Assembly (NCBI GenBank): GCA_026985095.1
Contig: JALSQW010000012.1
Location: 1 to 51,809, forward strand
Direction: 5' to 3'
Source of the DNA: Acidimicrobiia bacterium
GTDB lineage: Bacteria > Actinomycetota > Acidimicrobiia > Spongiisociales > UBA5794
Length of the DNA stretch: 51,809 nt
Position 1 is the first letter of the stretch. Each line of letters opens with the position of its first letter. Under the pieces are notes generated by a model. That model was not told where the DNA came from. It made no database searches and saw nothing but the letters and a program-made list of their open reading frames with translations. The position numbers and the translations under genes are program-made. Shown piece by piece: positions 16,196 to 25,175 of this stretch.

Positions 16196-17250
16196 CGCCG
16201 CCCGATCTCCGACCGCTCCCCCAACGAGAGCGAGATCGGCTCGTCCGGTGCCGGCCCGACGACGAAGGCGTCGACCCCCACGATCGAATCCCTCAGCGAC
16301 CATCCGCTCACGGCCGATCCGTCCATCAGGATGGACCGCTCGATCGACGCCGACTCGACCCTGCATCGGTCACCGACGGCCGTACCCGCCCGGAGCGTCG
16401 ACCCGACGATCGTCGTGTCGTCTCCGACGACGAGAGGGCCGACGAGCTCCGAGTCGACGACCGTGCATCGCCGGCCGATCGCCACGGGGCCCGAAACCGC
16501 GCACCCATGGAGCTCAGAACCGATCGTCGGCACGAGATCGGACAACACCAGCTCGTTGGCATGGAGGAGATCCTCCTTGGTGCCGGTGTCCTTCCACCAT
16601 CCGCTCACCTTGGTCGAGCGCACGGAGCGCCCATGGTCGATCAGCCACTGGATCGCGTCGGTGATCTCGTACTCCCCGCGGGCAGAGGGCTCCAGTTCGT
16701 CGAGAGCGTCCTCGATCCCGGCCGAGAAGAGGTACACGCCGACGAGCACCAGGTCCGAGGCGGGGCGAGCCGGCTTCTCCTCGAGCTTCACGACCCTCCC
16801 CGACGCGTCGAGCTCGGCGACGCCGAAGGCCGATGGGTCGGCCACCTTCTGAAGGAGGATCTGCGCGTCCGGTCGATGGGTCTCGAAATCCGCGACCACG
16901 TCGGTGACGCCCCCCTTGAGGAGGTTGTCGCCGAGGTACATCAACACGTCGTCATCTCCCACGATCGGAAGGGCGACGGACAGGGCATGGGCCAGCCCCA
17001 GCGGTGCCTCCTGCTCGACGTAGGTGATCCGAGCCCCGAAGCCCGATCCGGTGCCGAGGACCCGGCGAACGTCGGGCCCCGTCTCGGGGGAGACGACGAC
17101 CGCCAGGTCGCCGATCCCGGCCGTGACGAGATCTTCGATGCCGTACGCGATGATGGGCCGATTGGCGATCGGAACGAGCTGCTTGGCCATGGCGAACGTG
17201 ATGGGCCGCAGACGCGTCCCTCTCCCCCCGGCGAGGACGACACCCTTCAC
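16192..17250 (-). CDS. rmlA: Glucose-1-phosphate thymidylyltransferase, long form
   Basis: 352 residues from GTG 17250, whose GTGA overlaps the rmlB stop. The nucleotidyltransferase domain shows VVLAGGRGTRLRP at the N-terminus, AKQLVPIANRP, QEAPLGLAHAL, MYLGDNLL (metal-binding Asp), FGVAELD, KLEEKP and WWKDTGTKEDLL. Residues about 245-345 form a left-handed beta-helix of short hexapeptide-like turns, typical of the ~355-residue long form (TIGR01208-type) seen in antibiotic and archaeal or actinobacterial clusters and unlike the ~290-residue RmlA of enteric bacteria. It makes dTDP-glucose, the first step to dTDP-L-rhamnose. Confidence 0.92.
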   Translation of the reverse strand: MKGVVLAGGRGTRLRPITFAMAKQLVPIANRPIIAYGIEDLVTAGIGDLAVVVSPETGPDVRRVLGTGSGFGARITYVEQEAPLGLAHALSVALPIVGDDDVLMYLGDNLLKGGVTDVVADFETHRPDAQILLQKVADPSAFGVAELDASGRVVKLEEKPARPASDLVLVGVYLFSAGIEDALDELEPSARGEYEITDAIQWLIDHGRSVRSTKVSGWWKDTGTKEDLLHANELVLSDLVPTIGSELHGCAVSGPVAIGRRCTVVDSELVGPLVVGDDTTIVGSTLRAGTAVGDRCRVESASIERSILMDGSAVSGWSLRDSIVGVDAFVVGPAPDEPISLSLGERSEIGRR

Positions 17251-18218
17251 GAGACGGTCTCCCGCAGCGGCCACCACCAATCCTGGCGTTGTCGATACCA
17301 CGCCACGGTGCGGTCGAGTCCGGCGTCGAGGTCCGTGGTCGGCGCCCAGCCGAGTGCGCGGATCTTCGTCGAGTCCACCGCGTACCGACGATCGTGACCG
17401 GGTCGATCCGGTACGTGCTCGATCCACGAGTCGTCGCGCTCGAAACGCTCGAGGATCCTCCGGGCGAGCTCCAGATTGGAGACCCGGATCCCCGACCCGA
17501 CGTTGTAGATCTCGCCCGGCTTCCCGGCGTCGACGAGGAGATGGACGGCAGCGCAGTGGTCGTCGACGGCGAGCCACTCCCGTTCGTGCGACCCGTCTCC
17601 GTAGAGCGGTACCGGGCGCTCTTGGATGAGGTTCGTGACGAACAGCGGGATCACCTTCTCAGGGAACTGGTAGGGGCCGTAGTTGTTGGCACAGCGGGTG
17701 ATGATCGGCCGGTAGCCGTAGGTCCGTGCGTACGCCTCGGCGAGGAGATCCGCTCCGGCCTTGGACGCCGAGTACGGGGACGATGGCTTCAACGGCGCCT
17801 CCTCGTCCACCTCTCCTTCGGGAACCGGCCCGTAGACCTCGTCGGTGGACACCAGCACGAAGCGCGACACGCCGTGACGTCTCCCGGCCTCTAGGAGGTT
17901 CCCGGTCCCGACGACGTTCGTCTCGACGAAGCTCGCTGGACCGGCGATGGACCGATCCACGTGACTCTCGGCGGCGAAGTGGACGATGACATCGACCTCG
18001 GCCACCAGTGCGTCGACGAGCTCCATGTCCCGGACGTCGCCTCTCACGAAGGTGTGGTTGGTGGACACGTCCAGCTCTTCGACCGTCTCCCTGACGCCCG
18101 CATGGGTCAGGGCGTCGAGGTTGATCACCGACGCATCGGGCTCCCGACGCGCCAGATGTCGGATGAAGTTCGAGCCGATGAATCCGGCTCCACCGGTGAT
18201 CAGGTATCGACGGCCCAT
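17247..18218 (-). CDS. rmlB: dTDP-glucose 4,6-dehydratase
   Basis: 323 residues from ATG 18218. It carries ITGGAGFIGSNF at the N-terminus, HFAAESHVDRSI, ETNVVGTGNLLEA, VSTDEVYG with the catalytic Asp-Glu pair, YSASKAGAD (Tyr/Lys), RCANNYGPYQFPEK, and DGSHEREWLAVDDHC. These are all diagnostic RmlB signatures. It converts dTDP-glucose to dTDP-4-keto-6-deoxyglucose. It lies 25 nt downstream of rmlC and overlaps rmlA by 4 nt. Confidence 0.95.
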   Translation of the reverse strand: MGRRYLITGGAGFIGSNFIRHLARREPDASVINLDALTHAGVRETVEELDVSTNHTFVRGDVRDMELVDALVAEVDVIVHFAAESHVDRSIAGPASFVETNVVGTGNLLEAGRRHGVSRFVLVSTDEVYGPVPEGEVDEEAPLKPSSPYSASKAGADLLAEAYARTYGYRPIITRCANNYGPYQFPEKVIPLFVTNLIQERPVPLYGDGSHEREWLAVDDHCAAVHLLVDAGKPGEIYNVGSGIRVSNLELARRILERFERDDSWIEHVPDRPGHDRRYAVDSTKIRALGWAPTTDLDAGLDRTVAWYRQRQDWWWPLRETVS

Positions 18219-18243
18219 ACAGCCTTCTGGGATCCAACGCGGG

Positions 18244-18798
18244 TCAACCGTACACCTCCGCCGCGTGAAGCCCCGGAGCGTCCCGATCCGCATCCGAGAG
18301 GATCGGTGGACCATCGAGGGGCCAGTCGACGCCGATCGCGGCGTCGTCCCATCTGACCGCGCGACCCGCGCCCGGACGGTAGGGCACCGTGACCTTGTAG
18401 GTGACGTCGGCGACATCCGACAGCACGAGGAAGCCGTGGCCGAACCCCTCCGGCACCCAGACGGCCCGCGGATCGTCGTCGTCGAGGACGACACCGGCCC
18501 ATCGCCCGAAACGCGGAGACGAGCTCCGCAGATCGACGGCGACGTCGAAGATCCGTCCCCGGACGCATCGGACGAGCTTCCCCTGGGGCTCGGGCATCTG
18601 GAAGTGGATGCCGCGCAGCACGTTGCGGACCGAGCGGGAGTGGTTGTCCTGCGGCCAGTCCCGTCGGATCCCCGTGGCGGACTCGAACGCGCTCTGGTTG
18701 AACGTCTCGGTCAGGAAACCGCGCCGGTCGCGGTACACCGGTGAGCCGACCACGAGGACCTCGGGGAGGTCCGTCTCGGTCACGACGAGCCGCCCCAT
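18244..18798 (-). CDS. rmlC: dTDP-4-dehydrorhamnose 3,5-epimerase
   Basis: 184 residues, the usual RmlC cupin size. It has the conserved blocks RRGFLTETFNQSAF, QDNHSRSVRNVLRGIHFQ (catalytic His region), GKLVRCVRGRIFDVAVDLR, WVPEGFGHGFLVLSD, and IGVDWPL near the C-terminus. It epimerises dTDP-4-keto-6-deoxyglucose at C3 and C5. ATG 18798 overlaps the wzt stop by one base (TGATG), so it is translated with the exporter genes. Confidence 0.94.
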   Translation of the reverse strand: MGRLVVTETDLPEVLVVGSPVYRDRRGFLTETFNQSAFESATGIRRDWPQDNHSRSVRNVLRGIHFQMPEPQGKLVRCVRGRIFDVAVDLRSSSPRFGRWAGVVLDDDDPRAVWVPEGFGHGFLVLSDVADVTYKVTVPYRPGAGRAVRWDDAAIGVDWPLDGPPILSDADRDAPGLHAAEVYG

Positions 18799-19535
18799 CA
18801 CAGCAACCCGTCGCGGTAGGCGGCGACGATCTCGTCGGGAGGCCCGATGCCCTTGTTGTGCCCACCATCGAGGTACATGACCTTCGTCGCGAGCCCGGCG
18901 ACGAGCTCGAGATCGTGGGTGACGAGCACGACCGAGGTCCCCGATTCGATCATGGAGGTGATCCGCGCCCTCGACTTCTGCTGGAACACCGCGTCTCCGA
19001 CGGAGAGGACCTCGTCGACCACGAGCAGGTCCGGTTGCACGTCGGTCGCCACCGAGAATCCCAAGCGAGCGAGCATCCCCGACGAGTAGCTCCGGATCGG
19101 CACGTCCATGAAGTTCTCGAGGCCCGCCCATTCGGCGATCGCCGGCAGGCGGTCTTGCATGTGGTCTCGGTCCCGGCCCAGGAGCGTGCCGTACATGAGC
19201 ACGTTCTCCTCGCCGGTGAGCTCGGCGTTGAACCCTGCTCCGAGTTCGATCATCGGCGCCACCGAGCCGCGGACGACGACGCGCCCCTCGGTGGGAGGAA
19301 GCACACGGGCGATGACCTTCATGAGGGTGCTCTTGCCTGCGCCGTTGGGTCCGATGACCCCGAGAACCTCGCCCCGATCGACCCGGAACGTCACGTCCTT
19401 CAACGCCCACAGTTGCTCGTAGTGGATCTGCTTGCGCAAGGAGCGCACGGCGAACTCCTTGAGCGTTCCCGGCCGACTCCGCGCCAGCCGGTAGGCCAAG
19501 CCGATCCCACGTGCCTCGATCACCGGATCGCTCAT
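18798..19535 (-). CDS. wzt: ABC transporter ATP-binding protein for polysaccharide export (Wzt-like)
   Basis: 245 residues. Walker A is GPNGAGKST at 62-70, the signature is YSSGM at 150-154, Walker B is LLVVDEVLSVGD from 170, and a switch His lies in VLVTHDLE. An N-terminal segment (EFAVRSLRKQIHYEQLWAL) before the core is typical of Wzt/TagH-type exporters. It ends just after the nucleotide-binding domain and so lacks the extra C-terminal carbohydrate-recognition domain of O9a-type Wzt (about 430 residues). It couples to the permease encoded just upstream through an ATGA overlap and should export a lipid-linked glycan across the membrane. Confidence 0.93.
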   Translation of the reverse strand: MSDPVIEARGIGLAYRLARSRPGTLKEFAVRSLRKQIHYEQLWALKDVTFRVDRGEVLGVIGPNGAGKSTLMKVIARVLPPTEGRVVVRGSVAPMIELGAGFNAELTGEENVLMYGTLLGRDRDHMQDRLPAIAEWAGLENFMDVPIRSYSSGMLARLGFSVATDVQPDLLVVDEVLSVGDAVFQQKSRARITSMIESGTSVVLVTHDLELVAGLATKVMYLDGGHNKGIGPPDEIVAAYRDGLL

Positions 19536-20365
19536 AGCACCGCGATCAGGTTGCGCCAGCTACGGGAGAACACGTAGATCCCGACCAGGAGGGCAGCGAG
19601 GGCCGAACCGACCATGTAGGCGAAGTTCCATCCCGGAGCGAAGGCCCCTTCGTACATGAACCCACGGAAGACCACCAGGTACGAATAGAGGGGATTCAGG
19701 TAGATGACCCAGAGGAACCGATCGGGCACGATCGTGATGGGATAGAACGTCGGGGTCAGGTACGACAGGAGCTGGAGCAGCACCGCGGTGAGATCCAGCA
19801 CGTCGAAGAAGAAGACCGCCGCGGACGCGACGAGGAGCCCGACGCCTGCGCCGAGGGCGAGGAGCGACAGGACCGGGATCGGGATCAACACGACGGTCCA
19901 GGGGATACCGAGGCCGTTGGCGAGCTGCAGGATCACCAGCGGGATCAACGAGATCACGAAGTTGACCGCGGCCGCGACCGCCGCCGAGAAGGAGAAGACC
20001 TCCGGAGGGACGAAGACCTTCGAGAGGATGCCGGCGTTGTTGACGATCGCCGAGCCTGAGGCGATGACCGACTGAGAGAAGAAGGTCACCAGGAGGATGC
20101 CCGACAACAGGTAGACGATGAACGGAACCCCTGGGGTCTCGAAACGGAAGAAGTTCCCGAAGACCATCCACAAGATGAGGGTCGTGAGGAGCGGGTTGAG
20201 CAGCGTCCACCACACACCGAGGGTGGAACGCTTGTACCGGACCGTCAGGTCGCGCCGAACGAGGAGCCGAACGAGGTCCCGGTAGTCCCAGAGGTTGCGC
20301 ATCTCCGACAACAACGGGCGCCTGGCCTGATCGGAGTCGTAATACACGGCTGAGTTGGCAGGCAT
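19532..20365 (-). CDS. wzm: ABC-2 type polysaccharide export permease (Wzm-like)
   Basis: 277 residues from ATG 20365 (a TTG four codons upstream is less likely). An amphipathic N-terminal region, LWDYRDLVRLLVRRDLTVRYKRSTLGVWWTLLNPL, is the hallmark of Wzm/TagG permeases and leads into about six membrane segments. Conserved parts include the FRFETPGVPFIVYLLSG loop and the C-terminal YLNPLYSYLVVFRG. Together with wzt it forms the exporter. It is the first gene of the wzm-wzt-rmlCBAD-GT operon. A TAACCT hexamer about 58 nt upstream is the candidate promoter. Confidence 0.92.
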   Translation of the reverse strand: MPANSAVYYDSDQARRPLLSEMRNLWDYRDLVRLLVRRDLTVRYKRSTLGVWWTLLNPLLTTLILWMVFGNFFRFETPGVPFIVYLLSGILLVTFFSQSVIASGSAIVNNAGILSKVFVPPEVFSFSAAVAAAVNFVISLIPLVILQLANGLGIPWTVVLIPIPVLSLLALGAGVGLLVASAAVFFFDVLDLTAVLLQLLSYLTPTFYPITIVPDRFLWVIYLNPLYSYLVVFRGFMYEGAFAPGWNFAYMVGSALAALLVGIYVFSRSWRNLIAVL

Positions 20366-20423
20366 GGGTGGGTCCAAAGAGCGTGAGACGGGACGTTGCG
20401 CGGGAGCGATCTCGACTGCCGAC

Positions 20424-20429
20424 AGGTTA
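20424..20429 (-). promoter_or_regulatory. Putative -10 element for the wzm-wzt-rml operon
   Basis: TAACCT on the minus strand would give a leader of about 50 nt before wzm. No strong -35 was found. The 132-nt divergent gap also carries the plus-strand TACCAT. Confidence 0.4.
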
Positions 20430-20480
20430 CCAACGAGGTCGCCGAAAACCCTGTCTCCTCGCTTCGGCGGCGCCGCTCGG

Positions 20481-20486
20481 TACCAT
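20481..20486 (+). promoter_or_regulatory. Putative -10 element for the polytopic membrane protein gene
   Basis: TACCAT lies 11 nt before ATG 20498, again with no Shine-Dalgarno, suggesting a leader of only a few bases. Confidence 0.35.
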
Positions 20487-20497
20487 CCGACGATCCC

Positions 20498-21853
20498 ATG
20501 ACCCGCCGCTCATCTCCCGACCGCGCGTTCCTCTACGGGCTCCTCTCTGGAGTTCCGTTGCTGGTCTGGTGGGTGGGGTGGTTCCCCGGGTTCATGACGA
20601 GCGACTCGATCGACCAGCTCGGCCAGGCCGCACGCTTCTCGTTCGCCAACTTCCATCCCGCCTTCCACACGATCACGATCTGGGCCGTGACCCGCCTGTG
20701 GGACTCCCCGGGAGCGGTCACCTTCGTCCAGGTCCTCGTGGCGACCGGTCTGCTCGCGCTCGTCGCCCGCCGCCTCGCCGCCCTCGGCGTCCCGGTGTGG
20801 TTGGCTGCAGGCTCCATGGTCGTGGTCGCCGCCGTACCGATGGTGGCGATCACGACCATCACCATCTGGAAGGACGTTCCCTACACCCTCGCCCTCACCT
20901 GGGCGTTCACCGAGCTGCTGGCGATGGCCGCGGACCGGACGGCCTTCTGGGATGGCAGGTGGGGGCCTTTCCGGCTCGGAACAGCCCTGGGTCTGGTGAT
21001 GCTCTTCCGCCACAACGGGTGGATCACGGTCCTGTTCGTCCTCGTCGCCCTCGTCGTCGGGTTCCGACGCCGACTCGCGGGCCTCGTACCGCTGGTCGGT
21101 GCGGTCCTCGGCGTCGGGATCGTCCTCGGTGCGGCGGTGCTCAGGATCTTCCCGGTCGAGCCCTCGTCGATCGAACCGGCCGAGGTGTTCGTCTCCGACG
21201 TCGCCGCCGTCTACCGCCATCATCCCGATGCCTTCGGCGAGGTCGACCTCGAACGACTCCGGGCGGTCGCGCCCCTGGCGGTCTGGGCCGATCGGTACAG
21301 CTGCTACGACAGCACCCCGTTGGCGTTCGACCCGGCCTTCGACGCCCAGGTCATCCGTGACGACCCGTCGACCTATCGGGGCCTCGTCGCCCGCACCGTC
21401 CTGGGCAACCTCCCGACGGTCCTCAGCCACCGATGGTGCGCCGCCTCCTACTTCTTCGTCCCCGCCCAACCCGCCGACGCGTTCTTCCACCGGCCCCCGT
21501 TCGACATCCCGCCCAACACCCTGGGCTTCCGGCGGGCACCCCTCTCGGATCGTGCCTACGCCGTGACGAAGGCCATCTACATCTGGGCCGAGCCGCCCGA
21601 GCGCCTGTGGCTGACGTGGCGTCCGGCGCTGGCGATCTGGGCCGGGATCGCCACCTACCTCGGGATCGCCTTCCGCCGGCGTCTTCGACCGCTGCTGTGT
21701 CCGGGAGGCCTGATCTTGGCCCAGCTCGTCAACGCGGCCGGTACGACACCCGCCCAGGAGTTCCGGTTCGCCTTCGGCGTCTACCTCCTCTCGTTGGCGA
21801 GCCTCCCGCTGCTGTGGCTCGTCGTCCGGCCCGACGACGCCCGGATCGCCTGA
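20498..21853 (+). CDS. Polytopic membrane protein, DUF6020-like (possible GT-C type)
   Basis: 451 residues with about ten to twelve membrane segments. The first outer loop reads FPGFMTSDSIDQLGQA, followed by FANFHPAFHTITIW and then ITIWKDVPYTLALTW. By memory this PG-M-x-x-D-S...HP-x-x-HT...KD arrangement matches DUF6020-type proteins, thought to be GT-C-like enzymes. The acidic residue in the first loop resembles GT-C catalytic loops, which use polyprenyl-phosphate sugars. A large soluble section (about 235-340) carries two Cys residues (SCYDS and RWCAAS) that might pair outside the cell. The start is ATG 20498 rather than upstream in-frame codons. It is a single plus-strand gene between two minus-strand operons. 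The enzymatic role is unproven. Confidence 0.72.
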   Translation: MTRRSSPDRAFLYGLLSGVPLLVWWVGWFPGFMTSDSIDQLGQAARFSFANFHPAFHTITIWAVTRLWDSPGAVTFVQVLVATGLLALVARRLAALGVPVWLAAGSMVVVAAVPMVAITTITIWKDVPYTLALTWAFTELLAMAADRTAFWDGRWGPFRLGTALGLVMLFRHNGWITVLFVLVALVVGFRRRLAGLVPLVGAVLGVGIVLGAAVLRIFPVEPSSIEPAEVFVSDVAAVYRHHPDAFGEVDLERLRAVAPLAVWADRYSCYDSTPLAFDPAFDAQVIRDDPSTYRGLVARTVLGNLPTVLSHRWCAASYFFVPAQPADAFFHRPPFDIPPNTLGFRRAPLSDRAYAVTKAIYIWAEPPERLWLTWRPALAIWAGIATYLGIAFRRRLRPLLCPGGLILAQLVNAAGTTPAQEFRFAFGVYLLSLASLPLLWLVVRPDDARIA

Positions 21854-21863
21854 AGGCCTCCGG

Positions 21864-23573
21864 TCAGCGCCGGATCGTGAAGGTGTCGGTGGCGGTGCCG
21901 TCGACCGATGTCCAAGTGCCGGTCAGTGCGGTGTCGGACGCGGTGATGGTCAGGAACCCGGCCCCGAAGCTCGGTGTGTTCGGTCCACCGACCACCGCGA
22001 AGTACCCCGCCTCCGGATCGGACGGGTCGACGTCGTAGCCGGACCTCCCCACCCAACCGGTGATGGCGAGAACCGCACCGCTGCCGGCGGCGAACTCGCC
22101 GTCGGTGTCGACCACACACGCCGGTGTGGTGACCCCCACGTCGACACAGGCGAGCTGATGCGACCGCTGGTAGTTGTGTTCGTGGCCCTGAAGGATGAGA
22201 TCCACTCCCCGGGCGATCATGTCGTCCATCATCGCCTCGCCGATGGCACACGACTTGACACCGGCGGTCACACAGTTCTCGTGCATCCCCACGACCGTCC
22301 AGCGGCCCGCCGCCTCCGACTCGGCGATCCGAGCCCGCAGCCAGTCGCGGTGCGGGCCGGTCGTGTAGTCGTAGTCGACGCCGTCGACCGACAGGTTGGG
22401 AGCGATCATGATGACCCGCACCCCTCCGACGTCGAAGGCGTACTGGACGCCGTAGTCGCCCGACGCGCCCATCGCGTCCGGAAGGCAGGCCGCGAAGTCG
22501 CGGATGAACCCATCGACCCGCGAGTCGTCCTCGTGGTTCCCCACCACCACCTCGACGGGATGGGTCGCCCCCACGGAGTTCTGCACCATCGAGCACCACG
22601 CAGACGCCGTCGGCGTCTCATCGTAGGAAAGGTCGCCGAGCGCGAGGTGGAAGTCGGCGCCGGCGTCGCCGATCGCCGTCAACACCCGCCGAGCCTGGGA
22701 TGTGGCGCCGATGTCCCCCGCCGCGGTGAACACCACGTCGCTGCCACCGGGCACCGGGTCGGCGGGCAGGCCGAACGATCCCGCCACCGGCAGCCACTCG
22801 GTGTCTCCCCAGGGGACGATCTCGTCGGCGACGCCCTGCGTGTTGGCGTGGCGCAGATAGAACGAACGGTCGGAGGGACGGAACAGGCCCGGGGTGTCGA
22901 CCTGGTCCCCGGTCCAGTCGCCGGCGACGAACCGATCGGCGGGGTCGCCGTAGAAGAACTGCACGTCGGCCAGCCCCGGCGTGTGGGAGTTCCGGAGATA
23001 CACGAACCCGGTGGATGACCGATGGAGTCCGACGGTGTCGACACCGTCGCCGTCGAAATCACCTGCGAACGGTACGTCGCCGGGGTTCCCGAAGTCGTAG
23101 GCGATCTCCGCCGCACCGAGGCCTGCGCCGTCGTCGCCGAGACGGTTCACGATGTAGACCTTCCCCTCCGAGGCTCGATACACCGAGACGGTGTCACAAC
23201 CGTCGCCATCGAAGTCCCCGGCGATCGGAACGTCCTGCGGGTCGCCGAGGAAGTACTTGCGATCGGCGACCCCCGGCGAGTTGGAGTTCCGCAGGTACAC
23301 GTAGCCGTCACTGCGCCGGTACATCCCCGGCGTGTCGATCCCGTCGCAATCCCAATCCCCGACCAGAGGAACGTCGCCGGGGTTCCCATAGAAGAAGGAC
23401 CGCACGCCACCCGCCTCGTCGCGCAGGTACCACAGCCCTTGGGCCGGATCGACGAGCCCGATCGTGTCGGACGCCGATCCGCTGGGCGCTGCCGACGCGC
23501 CGCCGGCGGCCCCGGTCGCGAGCGCGACGGCGGCGAGGGCCACCGCGACCGGCGTGAACCCGAACGTCTTCAC
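21864..23573 (-). CDS. Secreted calcineurin-like phosphoesterase with N-terminal FG-GAP-like module
   Basis: 569 residues from GTG 23573, which has a strong AGGAGG 6 nt upstream and also overlaps the upstream GT4 stop as GTGA. Residues about 1-29 form a signal peptide. Residues about 37-268 are the shared repeat module, with Asp-rich DxDxDG-type loops (GDWDCDGIDTPG at 72-83, GDFDGDGCDT at 119-128, GDFDGDGVDT at 171-180). Residues about 278-569 form the metallophosphoesterase: D287 (AAGDIG), D314 (LGDLSY), N346-H347 (GNHE), H431 (GMHENC), H464 and H466 (GHEHNYQRS). The GHEHNYQR block resembles purple acid phosphatases. It should act outside the cell on a phosphate ester or diester, perhaps of the surface glycan. 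The substrate is unknown. Confidence 0.87.
   Translation of the reverse strand: MKTFGFTPVAVALAAVALATGAAGGASAAPSGSASDTIGLVDPAQGLWYLRDEAGGVRSFFYGNPGDVPLVGDWDCDGIDTPGMYRRSDGYVYLRNSNSPGVADRKYFLGDPQDVPIAGDFDGDGCDTVSVYRASEGKVYIVNRLGDDGAGLGAAEIAYDFGNPGDVPFAGDFDGDGVDTVGLHRSSTGFVYLRNSHTPGLADVQFFYGDPADRFVAGDWTGDQVDTPGLFRPSDRSFYLRHANTQGVADEIVPWGDTEWLPVAGSFGLPADPVPGGSDVVFTAAGDIGATSQARRVLTAIGDAGADFHLALGDLSYDETPTASAWCSMVQNSVGATHPVEVVVGNHEDDSRVDGFIRDFAACLPDAMGASGDYGVQYAFDVGGVRVIMIAPNLSVDGVDYDYTTGPHRDWLRARIAESEAAGRWTVVGMHENCVTAGVKSCAIGEAMMDDMIARGVDLILQGHEHNYQRSHQLACVDVGVTTPACVVDTDGEFAAGSGAVLAITGWVGRSGYDVDPSDPEAGYFAVVGGPNTPSFGAGFLTITASDTALTGTWTSVDGTATDTFTIRR
22770..23465 (-). repeat. FG-GAP-like module in the phosphoesterase
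   Basis: Four blades in a fixed order: a GDWDCDGIDTPG blade ending in YRRSDGYVYLRN, a GDFDGDGCDTVS blade ending in VYIVNRLG, a GDFDGDGVDTVGLHR blade, and a GDW(T)GDQVDTPGLFRPS blade that ends at the LPVAG cap. The same order is seen in the other two complete copies. Confidence 0.85.
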
Positions 23574-25144
23574 CGTCGACCTCCTGGGGATCGCCCATGG
23601 GACGGCCAATGTACCGGAGGTCGGAGAGCGACGGTGACGGGACGGTCCACCGTCCGGTCGAGCCTGCGACCGACCAGCTCCAAGAGCGTCTCGCACCGCT
23701 GGGACCACGAATGCTCCCGGAGCGCCGCCTCACGGTCGATCGGCGGGGCGGCGAGGGCAGCCCGGACGGCGTCGACGAGGTCGTCGGCGACATGCACGCC
23801 GGCGATCCCCGCGACCGCCCGGAGAGGCGGAGCGGCGACCGGGACCCCCGAGGCGAGATACTCGAACACCTTCAGGGGACTGACCGCATGCGACACGTCG
23901 GAGACGACGAAGGGCACCACTCCGACAGCGAGGCGCTGCAGGTACGCCGGGAGCTCGACGTGAGCCCGCGCCCCGAGGAAGTGGACGTTCCCCGGCAGGT
24001 CGGGGACACGCGCCGGTAGCTCGCCGATCACCACGATCTCGGCCTCGTCGAAGGTGACCGCGACCCGGCGCAACGCATCCCAGTCGAACCACGAGCCGTA
24101 CAAGGACCCGTGGTAACCGATCAGCGGGGAGTCCGTGGCCGGAAGGTCGGGTGGAGGCTCGGCCTCGCCACCGAAGACGAACTCGTCGACGGCGTTGGGG
24201 ACGATCACCGTCGTCGGTCCGGCCCCGAGGTCCGGCGCGCTCGCCACCACCGCATCCGCCGACGCCACCAGCGCCTGTTCGACCGCCGGGTCGTACCAGT
24301 CCCACCCCAACACAGGGTCGGACCACCGGTCGATGATGTCGTAGACGACCCGATAGCCGGCCTCACCGAGCCGTCCCGCGACGGCGACGAGGTCGGGATC
24401 GGGGGCTTCGACGAGCACCAACGCCCGGTCGTCGGCCCGGGCGGCCAGTTCGGACGGGTCGAACTCCCAGACGGGTCGTTGCTCCAGATCGGGATGGATG
24501 AACCGGACACCGAGGTCCGCCCCCACCGCGCCGTGGGCCGACACGAAGGTCACGTGATGGCCGCGGCGTACCAGCTCGAGGGCGATCCGCGCCCCCCGAC
24601 CGCCGCCACCGACGTCGTGCATCTCGACGAGCGACAGGACGGCGACCGACGGGCGGTCGATGCGATCGCGGCGCACCGGCCGGGTGGCCGTTCCCTCCAC
24701 CGGGACCAGGACCATCCGATGCCCGGCGTCGCGGAGACGCTCGTACACGGCGACGGCAGGCGATCCGGCGGGGACGCCCCCGACCTCGTCGAGGGCGACC
24801 CGAGACACGACCAACCCCAACGGCTCGATCAGTGGCTCTTCCACGATCGGGCCGAAACGTCGGAACGTCACCCGAGCCCGGACGATCGCCGCCACCGGGT
24901 CGGCCGCCGCATCTGTGGTCCGTGCCGCGAGCCCGCCGAGGACGTCGCCGATCACGACGCCGTCGGGGATCACCGTCGACGTCGCGCCAGGACCCACGAC
25001 CCGGAACGTGTCGGGCGTGTCGCGCACCCAACGCCGGTCGCCGGCCGCCACGTCGATGTTCGTGCGCGACCGGGCCCGGTAGCGGGCGATGCGATATCGA
25101 GAGACGATCGACCGTGGAAGGGCCCGGACGATCGCCCGTCTCAC
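23570..25144 (-). CDS. GT4-type glycosyltransferase with long N-terminal extension
   Basis: 524 residues from GTG 25144; a more upstream GTG in the same frame cannot be excluded because GGAGGT lies 14 nt before the chosen start. Residues about 1-155 match no known family. The GT-B part begins at about 160 (SVAVLSLVEMHDVGGGGRGARIA) and includes IVPNAVDEFVFG, LIGYHGSLYGSWFDWDAL, NVHFLGARAHVELPAYL and the donor-site SHAVSPLKVFEYLASGVPVAAPPL. The C-terminal half is closely related to the two tandem GT4 genes at 29139 and 30290. The stop overlaps the start of the secreted phosphoesterase gene, so both are expressed together. Confidence 0.82.
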   Translation of the reverse strand: MRRAIVRALPRSIVSRYRIARYRARSRTNIDVAAGDRRWVRDTPDTFRVVGPGATSTVIPDGVVIGDVLGGLAARTTDAAADPVAAIVRARVTFRRFGPIVEEPLIEPLGLVVSRVALDEVGGVPAGSPAVAVYERLRDAGHRMVLVPVEGTATRPVRRDRIDRPSVAVLSLVEMHDVGGGGRGARIALELVRRGHHVTFVSAHGAVGADLGVRFIHPDLEQRPVWEFDPSELAARADDRALVLVEAPDPDLVAVAGRLGEAGYRVVYDIIDRWSDPVLGWDWYDPAVEQALVASADAVVASAPDLGAGPTTVIVPNAVDEFVFGGEAEPPPDLPATDSPLIGYHGSLYGSWFDWDALRRVAVTFDEAEIVVIGELPARVPDLPGNVHFLGARAHVELPAYLQRLAVGVVPFVVSDVSHAVSPLKVFEYLASGVPVAAPPLRAVAGIAGVHVADDLVDAVRAALAAPPIDREAALREHSWSQRCETLLELVGRRLDRTVDRPVTVALRPPVHWPSHGRSPGGRR

Positions 25145-25175
25145 AGCAGCGATACGAGACCTCCGACGACCGCCG

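Noticed and set aside
23570-23573. Frameshift joining the GT4 and phosphoesterase into one protein
   Set aside because: The GTGA overlap has a strong AGGAGG and a full signal peptide follows the GTG, so two separate proteins are expected.
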